From the NCBI GenBank assembly GCA_023435565.1, contig JAEYRN010000008.1:1-55527 (forward strand): a stretch of 55,527 nt of DNA. Direction: 5' to 3'. A program made the position numbers and the translations under genes. Of this stretch, positions 43,111 to 52,446 are shown piece by piece (the first letter of the stretch is position 1; each line of letters opens with the position of its first letter). The DNA comes from Bacillota bacterium (GTDB lineage Bacteria; Bacillota; UBA4882; UBA8346). The notes beneath the pieces are model-generated. The model saw only the letters and a list, made by a program, of their open reading frames with translations, was not told the DNA's origin and did not search any database.

Positions 43111-44445
43111 TCATTTATAAATTAAATCGAACAAACGGTTAGCCATATCTAAATCTAATTCTTTTAATATTTTATATTCCTGCAAGGCCGAATTGCGATC
43201 ATCCAGGCTTAAAAAGACTATCCCGATACTATAATGGGCTTGTGGGTCGTCAGGATTAATTCGAATAGCCTGTTTAAGGGCTTGAAGGGCTTCTTGATAA
43301 AGATTAAGGTGACCGTAAGCTATACCTAGGTTTAAATGGGCTTCGGAATCATCCGGGCTTATTTTGATAGCTTGTTTAAAAGCATTAACCGCATCTTGAT
43401 GCCGATTTACTTTGCCCAAAGCAACTCCGAGATTAAAAAAAGCTTCGAAAAAATCGGGTTTAAGTTCGGAAGCCCGTTGGTAAGACTCGATTGAATCTTG
43501 AAATTGTTTTAATTCATCATAGGCTATTCCTAAATTATAGTGGGCTTCGATAAAATTCGGCTTTAGAAGAATTGCCTTTTTAAAAGCGGTAACGGCCTCA
43601 AGATGTTCTCCTAACTCATCATAACAGTAACCGATGTAAAAAAAAGCTTCGGCAAATTTAGGTTCTTCTTTGATAGCCTGTTTAAAATTGGAGAGCGCTT
43701 TTGAATAATTTTTAGTTAACACCAGTGATACACCTGTTGAATAATATTGTTTTGACGGAGGAAGAGTTTGTTTGGCTTGAGTGGTACCCCATTCGGAAAG
43801 ATTTTGAGGTGCTTTAGAACTTAATTCTATTATTCGACTACCCGGAATCGCAAAATTAAGATTTTGACCTTCAATCATTTGAAATGTTGCAACGCCGATT
43901 ACTTCTCCTTTAAGGTTTACTACCGGGCTGCCACTTGATCCCGGTGATATCGGAGCTGAAATTTGAATAATTTTCCCAAAAATCGGAATTTCTCTTACTG
44001 CTGAAACAATTCCGTCGGAAACAGTTTGTTCAAGGCCTAAAGGGCTTCCTATTACTAATATTTGCTCACCAACCTCTGGAAGAGAGGGGCTAATCTCTAA
44101 AAAGTGGAGTTGATTTTTAGGGATAATTACTTCTATTTTTAAAATATCACCATCTTGGTCCTCGGCGATAATTTTAGTTACAGGGTAAATTAGACCGTCT
44201 ATAGTTTTAACTTCGGCACGGACTGCTCCTTCCAATACATGGCGGTTGGTTATTGCTTCTCCATTTTCATTAATAAAAAAACCACTACCTTGACCTAATA
44301 GTTTACCTTCCCGATCATAAGTTAAAACTACAATAATGGAAGGTTCAATTTTTTTAATAATTTCCGGCAAACCTTCTTTAGCTAAAACGTGAGAGGCAAA
44401 AATCATTAGTAATGAGCATAGGTAAAACAATAATTTCAGTTTCAA
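43111..44445 (-). CDS. HtrA/DegP-type serine protease fused to TPR repeats
   Basis: About 444 aa. I chose TTG 44445 (AGGAG 7 bases upstream), which gives a clean signal peptide, KLKLLFYLCSLLMIFASHVL. The trypsin-like domain has His in TNRHVLEGA, Asp in DQDGDILKIEV and Ser in GSSGSPVV. Instead of a PDZ domain, the C-terminal half has about six TPR units (FAEAFFYIGYCYDELGEHLE is one). It likely acts outside the membrane on misfolded or specific partners held by the TPRs. Alternative start: ATG 44478. Confidence 0.88.
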   Translation of the reverse strand: MKLKLLFYLCSLLMIFASHVLAKEGLPEIIKKIEPSIIVVLTYDREGKLLGQGSGFFINENGEAITNRHVLEGAVRAEVKTIDGLIYPVTKIIAEDQDGDILKIEVIIPKNQLHFLEISPSLPEVGEQILVIGSPLGLEQTVSDGIVSAVREIPIFGKIIQISAPISPGSSGSPVVNLKGEVIGVATFQMIEGQNLNFAIPGSRIIELSSKAPQNLSEWGTTQAKQTLPPSKQYYSTGVSLVLTKNYSKALSNFKQAIKEEPKFAEAFFYIGYCYDELGEHLEAVTAFKKAILLKPNFIEAHYNLGIAYDELKQFQDSIESYQRASELKPDFFEAFFNLGVALGKVNRHQDAVNAFKQAIKISPDDSEAHLNLGIAYGHLNLYQEALQALKQAIRINPDDPQAHYSIGIVFLSLDDRNSALQEYKILKELDLDMANRLFDLIYK

Positions 44446-44597
44446 TTTCTCACTCCTAGCGATTACCAAAACAAACATTATACAATTCTCTCAATTAGTT
44501 AAATAAATTATAAATTCGCTGATTGACATGTATTTCCTGCCTTAATATAAAATATTTAATCAATTGAAATCAAAGTAAAAATATTACAAAATTTGGA

Positions 44598-46457
44598 TTA
44601 GTCATATGAATCCAAGCTTAATACGCGATTAATTTCTTGATATAATTCCTCAATTTTATAAGGTTTGGAGACCATTCCGCTAAACCCATAACTTTTACAG
44701 TCAGCCATTACCGGGTCATTGGAATATCCACTGGAAACGATGGCCTTAACTAAAGGATCAATTTCCCGGAGATAAGAAATTGCCTCTCTCCCCCCCATTT
44801 CTCCTGGTACGGTTAGGTCCATAATAATTATATCAAAGGGTTGTCCTGTTTTACGGGCTTGTTTGAAAAGTTCCAATACTTCACTACCGTTATTAGCAGT
44901 CTTCACCTGAAAATTCATTTCATTTAGCATTTCACTAATAAGTTCGGTTATATGGACTTCGTCATCCATTAACAAAACTTTTTTCCCTTTTTGTCCGGGG
45001 ATCGGAACCGATTCATTAATCGGATGATTTTGTTTTAAAGTTGGAAGATATATGGTGAAGCTAGTGCCAACACCAGGTTCGGATTGGACATTCATAAATC
45101 CGTTATGTCTTTTAATAATTGAATATGATACCGCCAAACCCAAATCGCTACCTTCCTGGCCAAATAGATAATACGGGTCGAAGATGTTTTCTAATTTATC
45201 TTTTGAAAAGCCCGGACCATTATCTTTAAATATTATTTGGATGTATTCTCCATGTGTTAATGGTAAAACATCCTGATTAGTAACGAATAAATTTTTAGCG
45301 GATATTTCAATTATTCCTTCACCGGATAGTGTTCGAACAGAATTATTAGTTAAATTATTGAATACTTGGCTGATTTGGCTGGGATCAATTTCAACAGGCC
45401 ATAACTTATCCTGAATAAAAAAATTACATTTAAGGTTCGTCCCTTTAATGCCCAATTCAATTGTTTCCATTAATAAATCCGCTAATAAGGTAGGTTTCTT
45501 AATTGGAGCTCCCCCTTTGGCGAAAGTGAGTAATTGTTTAGTTAAAGTTGAAGCTCGAGTTATCGATTCTTCCATTCCTTTCAAATATTTTTTGGTGTCA
45601 TTTCCTTTCTCCTGTGCCATCTTTACTAGTTGGATATTAGCCAAAATAACTGATAATATATTATTAAAATCGTGTGCAATCCCACCAGCAAGATTCCCAA
45701 TGAATTCTAGCCGTTGGGTTCGTTCAATCTCCTCTTCCATACGCCATTTCTCTGTAATATCACGAAAGACAACTACCACTCCGGTAATATTTCCGTTGCG
45801 ATCATGGATTGAAGCTCCACTATCGGTTATAACCCTTTGTTTACCATCTCTAGAAAATAAGAATGTATATTCCCAAAAGTCAAAACCTTTACTGGTTTTT
45901 TCATGATTTGAAGTACGATATACAGTACTTAATCTTTCTCCTAACGCATCTTTTAATTGCCAGCCTGTTATTTCAGTAGCTGCGTTATTCATATAAACTA
46001 TTTTACCATTTATATCAGTAGCGATAATTCCATCCGCAATTGAGCGTAATGTAATCTCCAAATTTTCCTTTTCGTCAAATATGCTATCCTCATTTTCTTC
46101 AGTAGATTTTTTAGGAATTATTTCACTAACGATTAAAATTATCCGATCCTCAAAGTAAGGATTCAAACGAATTTCAAAATGGCGAGAAATAAGTGTAAGC
46201 TGAAACCGTTGAATTTCTTTAGTTTTTATGTGTTTTTGCAGATAAAATTCAAACTCTTTGGCAAACTCGGGAAGTAAATAACTAAAGTTCATACCTGGAA
46301 CAACATTGTCAAGATAAAATGAGGCCATTTCCAAAGGAGCAATTTTTTTTATAATCTTCCCTTGACTATCAATTTCTAAAATTAAATCCGGAAACAAGCT
46401 TAAATTCCTTCCCATATCTCCGGTTAAATCGGTGTTTAGGATTAATTTAGAATTCAT
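44598..46457 (-). CDS. Hybrid PAS sensor histidine kinase with receiver domain
   Basis: 619 aa, soluble. An N-terminal PAS-like region is followed by a clear PAS domain (IADGIIATDINGKIVYMNNA). Then come HisKA (NLAGGIAHDFNNILSVI, His near 266), HATPase (NNLTNNSVRTL; DNGPGFSKD; SDLGLAVSYSII) and a C-terminal receiver (VLLMDDEVHI; phospho-Asp in IIIMDLTVPG; SKPYKIEEL). The domain order fits a cytoplasmic redox or ligand sensor. No separate output regulator is adjacent. Confidence 0.93.
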   Translation of the reverse strand: MNSKLILNTDLTGDMGRNLSLFPDLILEIDSQGKIIKKIAPLEMASFYLDNVVPGMNFSYLLPEFAKEFEFYLQKHIKTKEIQRFQLTLISRHFEIRLNPYFEDRIILIVSEIIPKKSTEENEDSIFDEKENLEITLRSIADGIIATDINGKIVYMNNAATEITGWQLKDALGERLSTVYRTSNHEKTSKGFDFWEYTFLFSRDGKQRVITDSGASIHDRNGNITGVVVVFRDITEKWRMEEEIERTQRLEFIGNLAGGIAHDFNNILSVILANIQLVKMAQEKGNDTKKYLKGMEESITRASTLTKQLLTFAKGGAPIKKPTLLADLLMETIELGIKGTNLKCNFFIQDKLWPVEIDPSQISQVFNNLTNNSVRTLSGEGIIEISAKNLFVTNQDVLPLTHGEYIQIIFKDNGPGFSKDKLENIFDPYYLFGQEGSDLGLAVSYSIIKRHNGFMNVQSEPGVGTSFTIYLPTLKQNHPINESVPIPGQKGKKVLLMDDEVHITELISEMLNEMNFQVKTANNGSEVLELFKQARKTGQPFDIIIMDLTVPGEMGGREAISYLREIDPLVKAIVSSGYSNDPVMADCKSYGFSGMVSKPYKIEELYQEINRVLSLDSYD

Positions 46458-46609
46458 ATCAATTCTAAACCCCCCATAAATATATAAATATTGTATCCGA
46501 ATCCTAATTTTTCCTGTTAAAAGCTAAAAAAAATTAGGAATAAATTTTATATTAGTTATAGGTTGATACCTTAAAAAAAATTTCGAACATTATAGTAATG
46601 TTCCGAATA

Positions 46610-47275
46610 TCAATTTTCTTCAAAATTCCATTCAATCTTGATTAATTTATTAATGCTAAAATAGAAACGAAGTTTTGCAAAACCATTAGAATCATAATAT
46701 TCATATAGTTCTTTCTGTTCAGTAGCTGGCGGGCCAAGTACTCCTAAGACAAACTCTTCATTCACTCCAATATTTAAACCATATTTTACCTTATATTTTT
46801 CATTTTCAATTAATATTCTAAGCACTAATTCTTTTTCATCTGCTGTAGCATGATAAATCCGGGCTTGCAAACCGTCATAAATCAAGTCATAAAGTTTATC
46901 GTTAAGCTCAAGCCTTAATCTACTAGTGACTGATTTTTCAATAATGTTAAGGGGTTTACCTAAATTATTGATTATATCGTTTTTAGTTTCACCTAAACGA
47001 AACTCAAGACCTTCATAAATAACTTCATCAATCCGCTGTTGATAGTTGATAATTTCTGGATTAACAAACTCAGGAACTTCTCCTTTGTTTTTAGGAAGAT
47101 TTGAATTATCATTTAAAGTTAATTTACTTTTATGGGGTTTAAAATTTAATTCTTTTAATAATTTAATTTTAGTAGCGCTTTGATTATGGTGAACCATATG
47201 GTTAACATAAAGAACTACAAAAACCATACAAAAGGCTAAAGTAACATAAAATACTATATATTTATTAACTCTCAT
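46610..47275 (-). CDS. Membrane-anchored protein with two BamE-like segments
   Basis: 221 aa. One N-terminal anchor (YIVFYVTLAFCMVFVVLYV) comes first. Two copies of a pattern follow: GETKNDIINNLGKPLNIIEK near 95 and GVNEEFVLGVLGPPATEQKE near 165. This is the G-x(5-8)-LG-x-P signature of SmpA/OmlA/BamE-type folds. In a Gram-positive cell these act outside the membrane in unknown ways. I do not recognise a specific family. Confidence 0.6.
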   Translation of the reverse strand: MRVNKYIVFYVTLAFCMVFVVLYVNHMVHHNQSATKIKLLKELNFKPHKSKLTLNDNSNLPKNKGEVPEFVNPEIINYQQRIDEVIYEGLEFRLGETKNDIINNLGKPLNIIEKSVTSRLRLELNDKLYDLIYDGLQARIYHATADEKELVLRILIENEKYKVKYGLNIGVNEEFVLGVLGPPATEQKELYEYYDSNGFAKLRFYFSINKLIKIEWNFEEN

Positions 47276-47507
47276 TGAATCAGCCTCTTTTCAAAACCCA
47301 ATGTGAACCTAAATTAAAATAAAGTTAGTTAATTTATATTAAATAAGAACTCATTAGTTGCCATTATCCAATTTTGAAAAGAGCGGATTGACCACTTTAT
47401 ATAATTCAATTTTTCTCTTAATTTTCCTGCAAAATTACATTCATATAGTTATTATTTTTATTCTTTAAAGACTGCTAAGAAAATTTTACAATAATGTAAA
47501 AATAAAT

Positions 47508-47978
47508 TCAGAGATTAGCTTTTTGAATCCGACTGACCAGTTCCGTAGTTGATATTCCGGCAACTAAAGGAATAAATTTTACTTTAATTCCAAGTTGTAC
47601 TATAGTTTCTTTCTCCGGCAAACTTTCTAAGGTATAATCTCCACCTTTTACATAAACATCCGGTTTAATCAATTCTAATAGATGGGATACAGTACTCTCT
47701 TCAAAGATAATAACGTGATCAACTGGTTTTAAAGCGGAAATCAATTCGGCGCGGTCTGTTTCGGAAATTATCGGCCGGGTTTCACCTTTGAGAGCCCGAA
47801 CCGATTGATCGCTATTAATCCCAACAATCAATAAATCTCCCATTTTTTTTGCCTCAATAAAAGTACGAAGATGTCCTACATGTATTAGGTCAAAACAACC
47901 ATTAGTCAAAACTATTTTTTGGTTGGTCTCATGCCATTTAGGAATTTCACTTAATAAAGCTGGTCCTTTTAAAATCAA
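47508..47978 (-). CDS. RfaE2/HldE-type nucleotidyltransferase
   Basis: 156 aa. LTNGCFDLIHVGHLRTFIEA, then VGINSDQSVRALKGETRPI and VDHVIIFEES. These are the marks of D-glycero-beta-D-manno-heptose-1-phosphate adenylyltransferase and its cytidylyltransferase kin (HxGH motif). It may make an ADP-heptose-like sugar for cell-surface glycans; the true substrate is uncertain. The start is TTG 47978 with AAGGAG upstream. It overlaps the HAD gene by 32 bp. Confidence 0.88.
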   Translation of the reverse strand: MILKGPALLSEIPKWHETNQKIVLTNGCFDLIHVGHLRTFIEAKKMGDLLIVGINSDQSVRALKGETRPIISETDRAELISALKPVDHVIIFEESTVSHLLELIKPDVYVKGGDYTLESLPEKETIVQLGIKVKFIPLVAGISTTELVSRIQKANL

Positions 47979-48648
47979 CGTAAGTCTCCTTATTAATTGT
48001 TTTTATACCATTTAGAATATCATCCAAATTAATCTTTGCTACCGACTGAAAGATAAAATCTGCATTACCGACTCTTTTTTTAGGTCCGATTCCAATCACT
48101 AACATTTTAGCAGCATGAGCAGCTTCAATACCCGCAGCTGCATCTTCGACTACTATACATGCAGATGGTTCAACTCTTAGACTTTTAGCAGCATGTAAAA
48201 ACAAATCCGGAGCCGGCTTCGCTTGTTTAACACTATAACCATCTGAAATACTTTCAAAATAAGCTTTAATCTCCAGCTTTTCAATGATTGTTTTTGTATT
48301 TTTGCTTGAGGAAGCCAATCCTATTTTAAAACCTCTATCTTTTAGGAGGTCAAGAAAATCTTTGACTCCAGGCAATAGATCTTTGGTAGTCATTGAGGCG
48401 GCAAGTTCTAAAAAGTATTTGTTCTTTTTTTTCATTAGTCGTTGAAGTTCCGGTTGGGTCAGAACTCGATCATTAAATAATATTGCCAGGGAATCTTCGC
48501 GGGATAGCCCTCTTAAACTTTCGTTAATATCTCTGTTAAACGGAACCCTTTCTTCTAAAGCCAGCTTTTTAAATGATTGATAATGAAGTTCTACGGTATC
48601 CGTGAGCACTCCATCCATATCGAAGATGAAAGCTTTGATGTTTTTAAT
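47947..48648 (-). CDS. HAD phosphatase, beta-phosphoglucomutase-like, with non-AUG start
   Basis: About 234 aa. Motif I is AFIFDMDGVLTDT, with the nucleophile in FDMD. Motif II is IGLASSSKNTK, then KPAPDLFLHAAKSL and EDAAAGIEAA. The first AUG (48618) falls after the nucleophilic Asp, so it cannot be the true start. TAG at 48654 closes the frame upstream. Only ATA (48651) or ATT (48648) remain. GAGGTG at 48663-48658 gives spacing of 6 or 9, so I give ATT. Function: probably sugar-phosphate phosphatase or mutase, perhaps linked to the overlapping heptose-type gene. Confidence 0.85.
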   Translation of the reverse strand: MKNIKAFIFDMDGVLTDTVELHYQSFKKLALEERVPFNRDINESLRGLSREDSLAILFNDRVLTQPELQRLMKKKNKYFLELAASMTTKDLLPGVKDFLDLLKDRGFKIGLASSSKNTKTIIEKLEIKAYFESISDGYSVKQAKPAPDLFLHAAKSLRVEPSACIVVEDAAAGIEAAHAAKMLVIGIGPKKRVGNADFIFQSVAKINLDDILNGIKTINKETYVDFKRTSFIK

Positions 48649-48779
48649 TATCTATCTCACCTCATAATTATATTAAACAGTATATCTTAATCAATATTAA
48701 CAATTTCAAACATTAAATGCAAACGATAGATTAATCATTAAGTCATCATCCACCGGTAGTATTTAAATTAATCGTCTTA

Positions 48780-49532
48780 TTATACGGATGGACAAGTATC
48801 GATAGTATTTCCTGAGTAGTATGTTACAAGTTCCGGATAGTCGGTTAATGAACGGTTCCCTTCAGAAGTAAGTTGATAAACACCTTTGGTTACTCTATCA
48901 AACCAACCGTAAAAATTGTTTTGAAGTATTGAACTGGTTTTGGGCCCCGTACCCAATTCTTTTAATTGTTTTATTGATAGTGGTCCGTATTTATAAAGAT
49001 AACATAAGATTTGAACCGCATTTTCTTTATAAGCTGTCATTATCTTTTGACGTGTACTCCCACCAGTATTAAGATCTCCATGGCGACTATTTATTTCTAA
49101 AATAATTCCTTCCCGTTTTTTTTGACTTAAGCGACGGCTTTTATTACAATCAAACGGTTTCGGGTCAAAGATGACTTCCACCTTGGGTCCACTTTTTAGA
49201 AATGAAACCACTAATAACCCTAATTCCAAACGACGTACAAGGTAACAAAGGTCTTTCCATTGTCGCGAAAAAATCCCGGTTTTAGGCATGGGAATCCCAA
49301 TGTAAACTGCATTAGCCACTCGCTGACGTTTAGCGGCCTGAATTAGCAAAGTTGCATTAAAACTTCTCTTAAGTTCAACCACTAAAAGTTCATTCTCTTT
49401 TACCGCGGCAATGTCGCAATTATTCACTTCACTACGAACGGTATAGCCCCTCTTAATTAAAAAATCCCTGATTGGGTTGGAAAGATCGGTTTCCGAAATT
49501 TTTAACCCTGCATTCAACATAGACTTACTCAT
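48780..49532 (-). CDS. DUF2161-type (PD-(D/E)XK-like) protein
   Basis: 250 aa. The N-terminal half has SNPIRDFLIKRGYTVRSEV, then NCDIAAVKENELLVVELK, the D...E-x-K pattern of PD-(D/E)XK nucleases. The C-terminal half ends in a winged-helix-like segment (QILCYLYKYGPLSIKQLKEL). It matches DUF2161, annotated as putative phosphodiesterase. The role is unknown. It stands alone, preceded by the folded element at 49579. Confidence 0.85.
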   Translation of the reverse strand: MSKSMLNAGLKISETDLSNPIRDFLIKRGYTVRSEVNNCDIAAVKENELLVVELKRSFNATLLIQAAKRQRVANAVYIGIPMPKTGIFSRQWKDLCYLVRRLELGLLVVSFLKSGPKVEVIFDPKPFDCNKSRRLSQKKREGIILEINSRHGDLNTGGSTRQKIMTAYKENAVQILCYLYKYGPLSIKQLKELGTGPKTSSILQNNFYGWFDRVTKGVYQLTSEGNRSLTDYPELVTYYSGNTIDTCPSV

Positions 49533-49578
49533 CCATTTAATTTATCCTTTCAACAATAGATTAAAAAATTTATTTACT

Positions 49579-49725
49579 CAACTTTCGCACCACAAAAATG
49601 TCTTGCAGTAAAGTCATATCAATGAAAATCGATTCTTGAAAATAACGATGGTTTAACGACTTTTCAAGAATCAACATCCCTTAAACCACCGACTTTACTG
49701 CATAAAGATCAAGATGCGAAAGTTG
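49579..49725. ncRNA. Nested inverted repeats with pseudoknot potential (147 bp)
   Basis: Outer arms CAACTTTCGCA (49579-49589) and TGCGAAAGTTG (49715-49725). Middle arms TGCAGTAAAGTC (49604-49615) and GACTTTACTGCA (49691-49702). Inner arms GATTCTTGAAAA (49631-49642) and TTTTCAAGAATC (49661-49672). All three pairs are perfect. The inner loop carries TGGTTTAA (49649-49656), which can pair with TTAAACCA (49681-49688) outside the inner stem, so an H-type pseudoknot is possible. The strand cannot be told from pairing alone. It could be a structured RNA or a folded mobile element. The outer arms recur at 96-118. Confidence 0.7.
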
Positions 49726-49964
49726 TATTTATATATAAGTGCGTTTCAATAATATTGAATCAAAATGAAGAAAATTAGCATTACCAAACATCTTATATAT
49801 ATAATCGTCGTTTAGTCTATTTTTTTATCATATTATTTTATAAAATTAACTCATCCGATACTATGAATATACTCCAAAACTTTATAAACCATAATAAACT
49901 TACTTTTAAAATTATCAAGTGTATGTATAAACTAACTCGAAATTTTCCAACCAAAAACAAAGAA

Positions 49965-49986
49965 GCCCGGTTTCTCTGAACCGGGC
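49965..49986 (-). terminator. Terminator of the 50067-50339 gene
   Basis: Read leftward, GCCCGGTT, loop CAGAGA, AACCGGGC, then a T-rich tail. It is an 8-bp GC-rich stem. Confidence 0.88.
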
Positions 49987-50010
49987 CGAGAAGTTATTTT
50001 TGACTACTAG

Positions 50011-50057
50011 CCGTGTAACCAGATATTCAAGTTAATCTTAGGTTGCGGTTAACACGG
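50011..50057 (-). other. Hairpin in the 3' leader between a small gene and its terminator
   Basis: CCGTGTTAACC pairs with GGTTACACGG (plus-strand arms 50047-50057 and 50011-50020) with one bulge. A small AGAT...ATCT stem lies inside. It immediately follows the small gene's stop, so it is probably a structured 3' UTR or small RNA. Confidence 0.45.
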
Positions 50058-50066
50058 TAGACTCCT

Positions 50067-50339
50067 TTAAGATTGGGTCATGTTTTGGTTATTTAAGTTG
50101 TTATTCAAGTTGCTCATGTTGGGATTTTGATTGTTTATTTGCGCATTATTCTGACGGTTACCCAAATAACCAAACTCAATCCCGGTAACAGATTTAGTTG
50201 CTAAAATACGGCTGATTTCTCCCGGGGTCTTTTGCCCCATTTCAGCGGCAATTTCTAAATTCTGTTGAGGATTATATCCTTGGGCGGCTATTTGGTATGG
50301 CGATTTATTTTGGTTTCCTTGATTTTGCATTAGGCTCAC
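50067..50339 (-). CDS. Asn/Gln-rich small protein (90 aa)
   Basis: The start is GTG 50339, with GGGGGTG upstream. The protein starts SLMQNQGNQNKSPYQIAAQG, carries EIAAEMGQKTPGEISRI and GIEFGYLGN, and ends in an Asn-rich tail (NNNLNNQNMTQS). There is no membrane segment. The small size and Gln/Asn richness recall spore-coat or small acid-soluble proteins, but no family motif is clear. It has its own terminator. Confidence 0.65.
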   Translation of the reverse strand: MSLMQNQGNQNKSPYQIAAQGYNPQQNLEIAAEMGQKTPGEISRILATKSVTGIEFGYLGNRQNNAQINNQNPNMSNLNNNLNNQNMTQS

Positions 50340-50472
50340 AGTTTCACCCCCTTCCCTGCATCTATTATGGGTTAATCCCCAAAAATAATGGTAGCAGTTA
50401 TTGAAAGAGATGGATTTGAAAGCCAAGCAAAAATCATCCAACATTTTCTAAAAAATTTCAATAATGAAAATT

Positions 50473-51663
50473 TCATTCACGGACCATTAATTCTTTTATA
50501 GTTTTAACTAAGCGTTTGATTCCTTCCTCGATCTTAATTTCATCCGAGTTAGAGTAGTTCAATCTAAGTGTGTTTGAACCGCCCCCATCAACATAAAAGG
50601 CGTTTCCCGGAACAAAAGCAACATTCTCCTTGAGGGCTAAGTCAAATAATGTCAGTGATGATATCTTCTCAGGAAGAGTCATCCAGATAAACATTCCGCC
50701 TTCAGGCCGAGTAAACTTAACCTCTGTGGGACAATATTCCTCCAAAGCCCGAACCATTGCCTCCCCTTGGGTTTTATAAGCAGCTTTGATCTTTTCTATG
50801 TGTTGGTCAAGACTATTATCTTGTAGGAATTGAAAAAGGATCCGTTGGGTTATGTAATTAGAGTGAAGGTCAGACCCTTGTTTCATCGTGATTAACTTTT
50901 CGATTACCTCCCTTGGAGCGCATACCCAACCTAAACGCATTCCGGGTGAGACGATCTTTGAAAAAGTTCCCAATAAAATTATTTGTTGGTCGGTAAACTT
51001 TCTGATGGATGGAATATCCTCTCCGGCATAACGTAATTCGCCATAAGGGTCGTCTTCAATCAAAAAAGTATAGCTATCTGTAATAGTTTTCGCCAGTTCG
51101 ATTCTTTTCTGTTTGGAACAGGTAATACCTGACGGATTTTGAAAATTCGCCACCAAATAAAAAAGTTTAATCCGTTCATCAGCTATGCTTTTTTGAAAAG
51201 CTGCTATATCCGGCCCATCCTCCTCTAAGGGAATAGTCCTGAAACTTGGTTCGTAGATACTAAAAGCCTGAATCGCCCCCAGATAAGCCGGACGTTCCAA
51301 TAGTATCCGATCACCTTCATCTATAAAAACTTTTCCTAAAAGATCCAAACCTTGTTGTGAACCATTAGTAATCAAGATGTTTTCCGGGTCTACTTTGAAA
51401 CCGAATCGTTTCTGATAACGGTCGGCAATATATTCTCTAAGTGGCGGATATCCTTCCGTGGTACTATATTGCAGCGCCTCGACTCCTGACGTAGACATAA
51501 CTTTGGCTGCTGCCGCTGCAACTTCGTTGACCGGAAAGCACCGCGGATTGGGAAGACCTCCGGCAAAGGATATCATGTCCGGATTAGAAGTGACCTTTAA
51601 TATTTCTCGAATAAAAGACCGGTGAACAGTTGCGGTGCGTTTAGCGAACATCTGATTCATCAT
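50473..51663 (-). CDS. Class I/II PLP-dependent aminotransferase
   Basis: 396 aa. FAGGLPNPRCFPVNE, LQYSTTEGYPPLREYIADRY, NGSQQGLDLLGKVF and GTFSKIVSPGMRLGW (PLP Lys) match the 2-aminoadipate/multi-substrate aminotransferase group (GntR-less MocR type). It probably acts on aromatic or alpha-aminoadipate amino acids. Start ATG ATG at 51663 behind GGGAGG. Confidence 0.93.
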   Translation of the reverse strand: MMNQMFAKRTATVHRSFIREILKVTSNPDMISFAGGLPNPRCFPVNEVAAAAAKVMSTSGVEALQYSTTEGYPPLREYIADRYQKRFGFKVDPENILITNGSQQGLDLLGKVFIDEGDRILLERPAYLGAIQAFSIYEPSFRTIPLEEDGPDIAAFQKSIADERIKLFYLVANFQNPSGITCSKQKRIELAKTITDSYTFLIEDDPYGELRYAGEDIPSIRKFTDQQIILLGTFSKIVSPGMRLGWVCAPREVIEKLITMKQGSDLHSNYITQRILFQFLQDNSLDQHIEKIKAAYKTQGEAMVRALEEYCPTEVKFTRPEGGMFIWMTLPEKISSLTLFDLALKENVAFVPGNAFYVDGGGSNTLRLNYSNSDEIKIEEGIKRLVKTIKELMVRE

Positions 51664-51711
51664 ATTACCTCCCGAACCTTAATTTTCATACTGGAATTAA
51701 TTATTATATAA

Positions 51712-51942
51712 TCACGTAATCCGAAACTTTTTATTTAATGTTTTCCGAATCACGAAGGCTGTTCCCAAAGTAGGTTGACCGGCAAAAGGGAATTCCTCTT
51801 TGGGAGTAAATATTCGAACCTGATAACCACTATTATGCGGTTGGTTGGATATAATAAAAGTAGTTTCCGAAATAATTCATTTCTTTGGCAATAGCTGCAT
51901 TTCAAGATCATTTAATGCTCCAGCATCAAGGGTAACTGCCAG
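51712..51942 (-). pseudogene. PhzF-family gene fragment with frameshifts
   Basis: The minus strand reads LDAGALNDLEMQ, then in another frame IAKEMNY, then SETTFIISNQPHNSGYQVRI, FTPKEEFPFAGQPTLGTAFV and a stop at 51712. FTPxxExPFAGxPTLGTA is the PhzF isomerase signature. At least two frameshifts and a missing start mark it as decayed. It begins right after the GNAT stop, which implies it was once the second gene of that riboswitch-controlled transcript. Confidence 0.8.
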
Positions 51943-52446
51943 TCAGATTTCTTTTTCCATAAAACAAACAGTAAAGGGAAGCTGTGAAAAATTCTTGAGG
52001 CCTGTTTCACTAAAACCATAATTCAAATACCATTTTTTTAAGATTGAATGCTCGTTGATTAATGCAATCTTAATCAGTTTACCGCCTTGAGATTTCACAT
52101 AATCAAATGCATAATCGACCAGTGTTTTCCCATAACCCCGATGCCTGTAATCGGGCAAGACAGAAAGGCGTTCCAGAAAATACTCTTCCATAGTGGCTTT
52201 TTCTATTGCGACTAAACCAACTTGTTCTTCACCAACAAACAGCCCAAATATTTTAATCCCTTTTTCCACTGCCTCCCGTAGCCGGTCTGGTGTTAGAAAA
52301 GCGGGATGAGTTGAACAATTTACTTTAGTTAATCCAAATTCTTCGGCTACAGTAATAAAGGAATTACGGATAACTCGGAGGCATACATCTAATTCACTAA
52401 AAGAAAGGATTTCTCTAATTAAGCAATCACAACTTTTTTGATCCAT
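51943..52446 (-). CDS. GNAT-family N-acetyltransferase
   Basis: 167 aa. The acetyl-CoA site is RLSVLPDYRHRGYGKTLVDY (motif A RxxGxG/A). It also shows VGEEQVGLVAIEKATMEEYF and the end LKKWYLNYGFSETGLKNF. Its substrate is unknown; amines are typical. It lies 100 bp downstream of a ykkC-type riboswitch with a terminator, so expression should depend on that ligand. ATG 52446 follows AAGGAGGAAAG. Confidence 0.88.
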   Translation of the reverse strand: MDQKSCDCLIREILSFSELDVCLRVIRNSFITVAEEFGLTKVNCSTHPAFLTPDRLREAVEKGIKIFGLFVGEEQVGLVAIEKATMEEYFLERLSVLPDYRHRGYGKTLVDYAFDYVKSQGGKLIKIALINEHSILKKWYLNYGFSETGLKNFSQLPFTVCFMEKEI

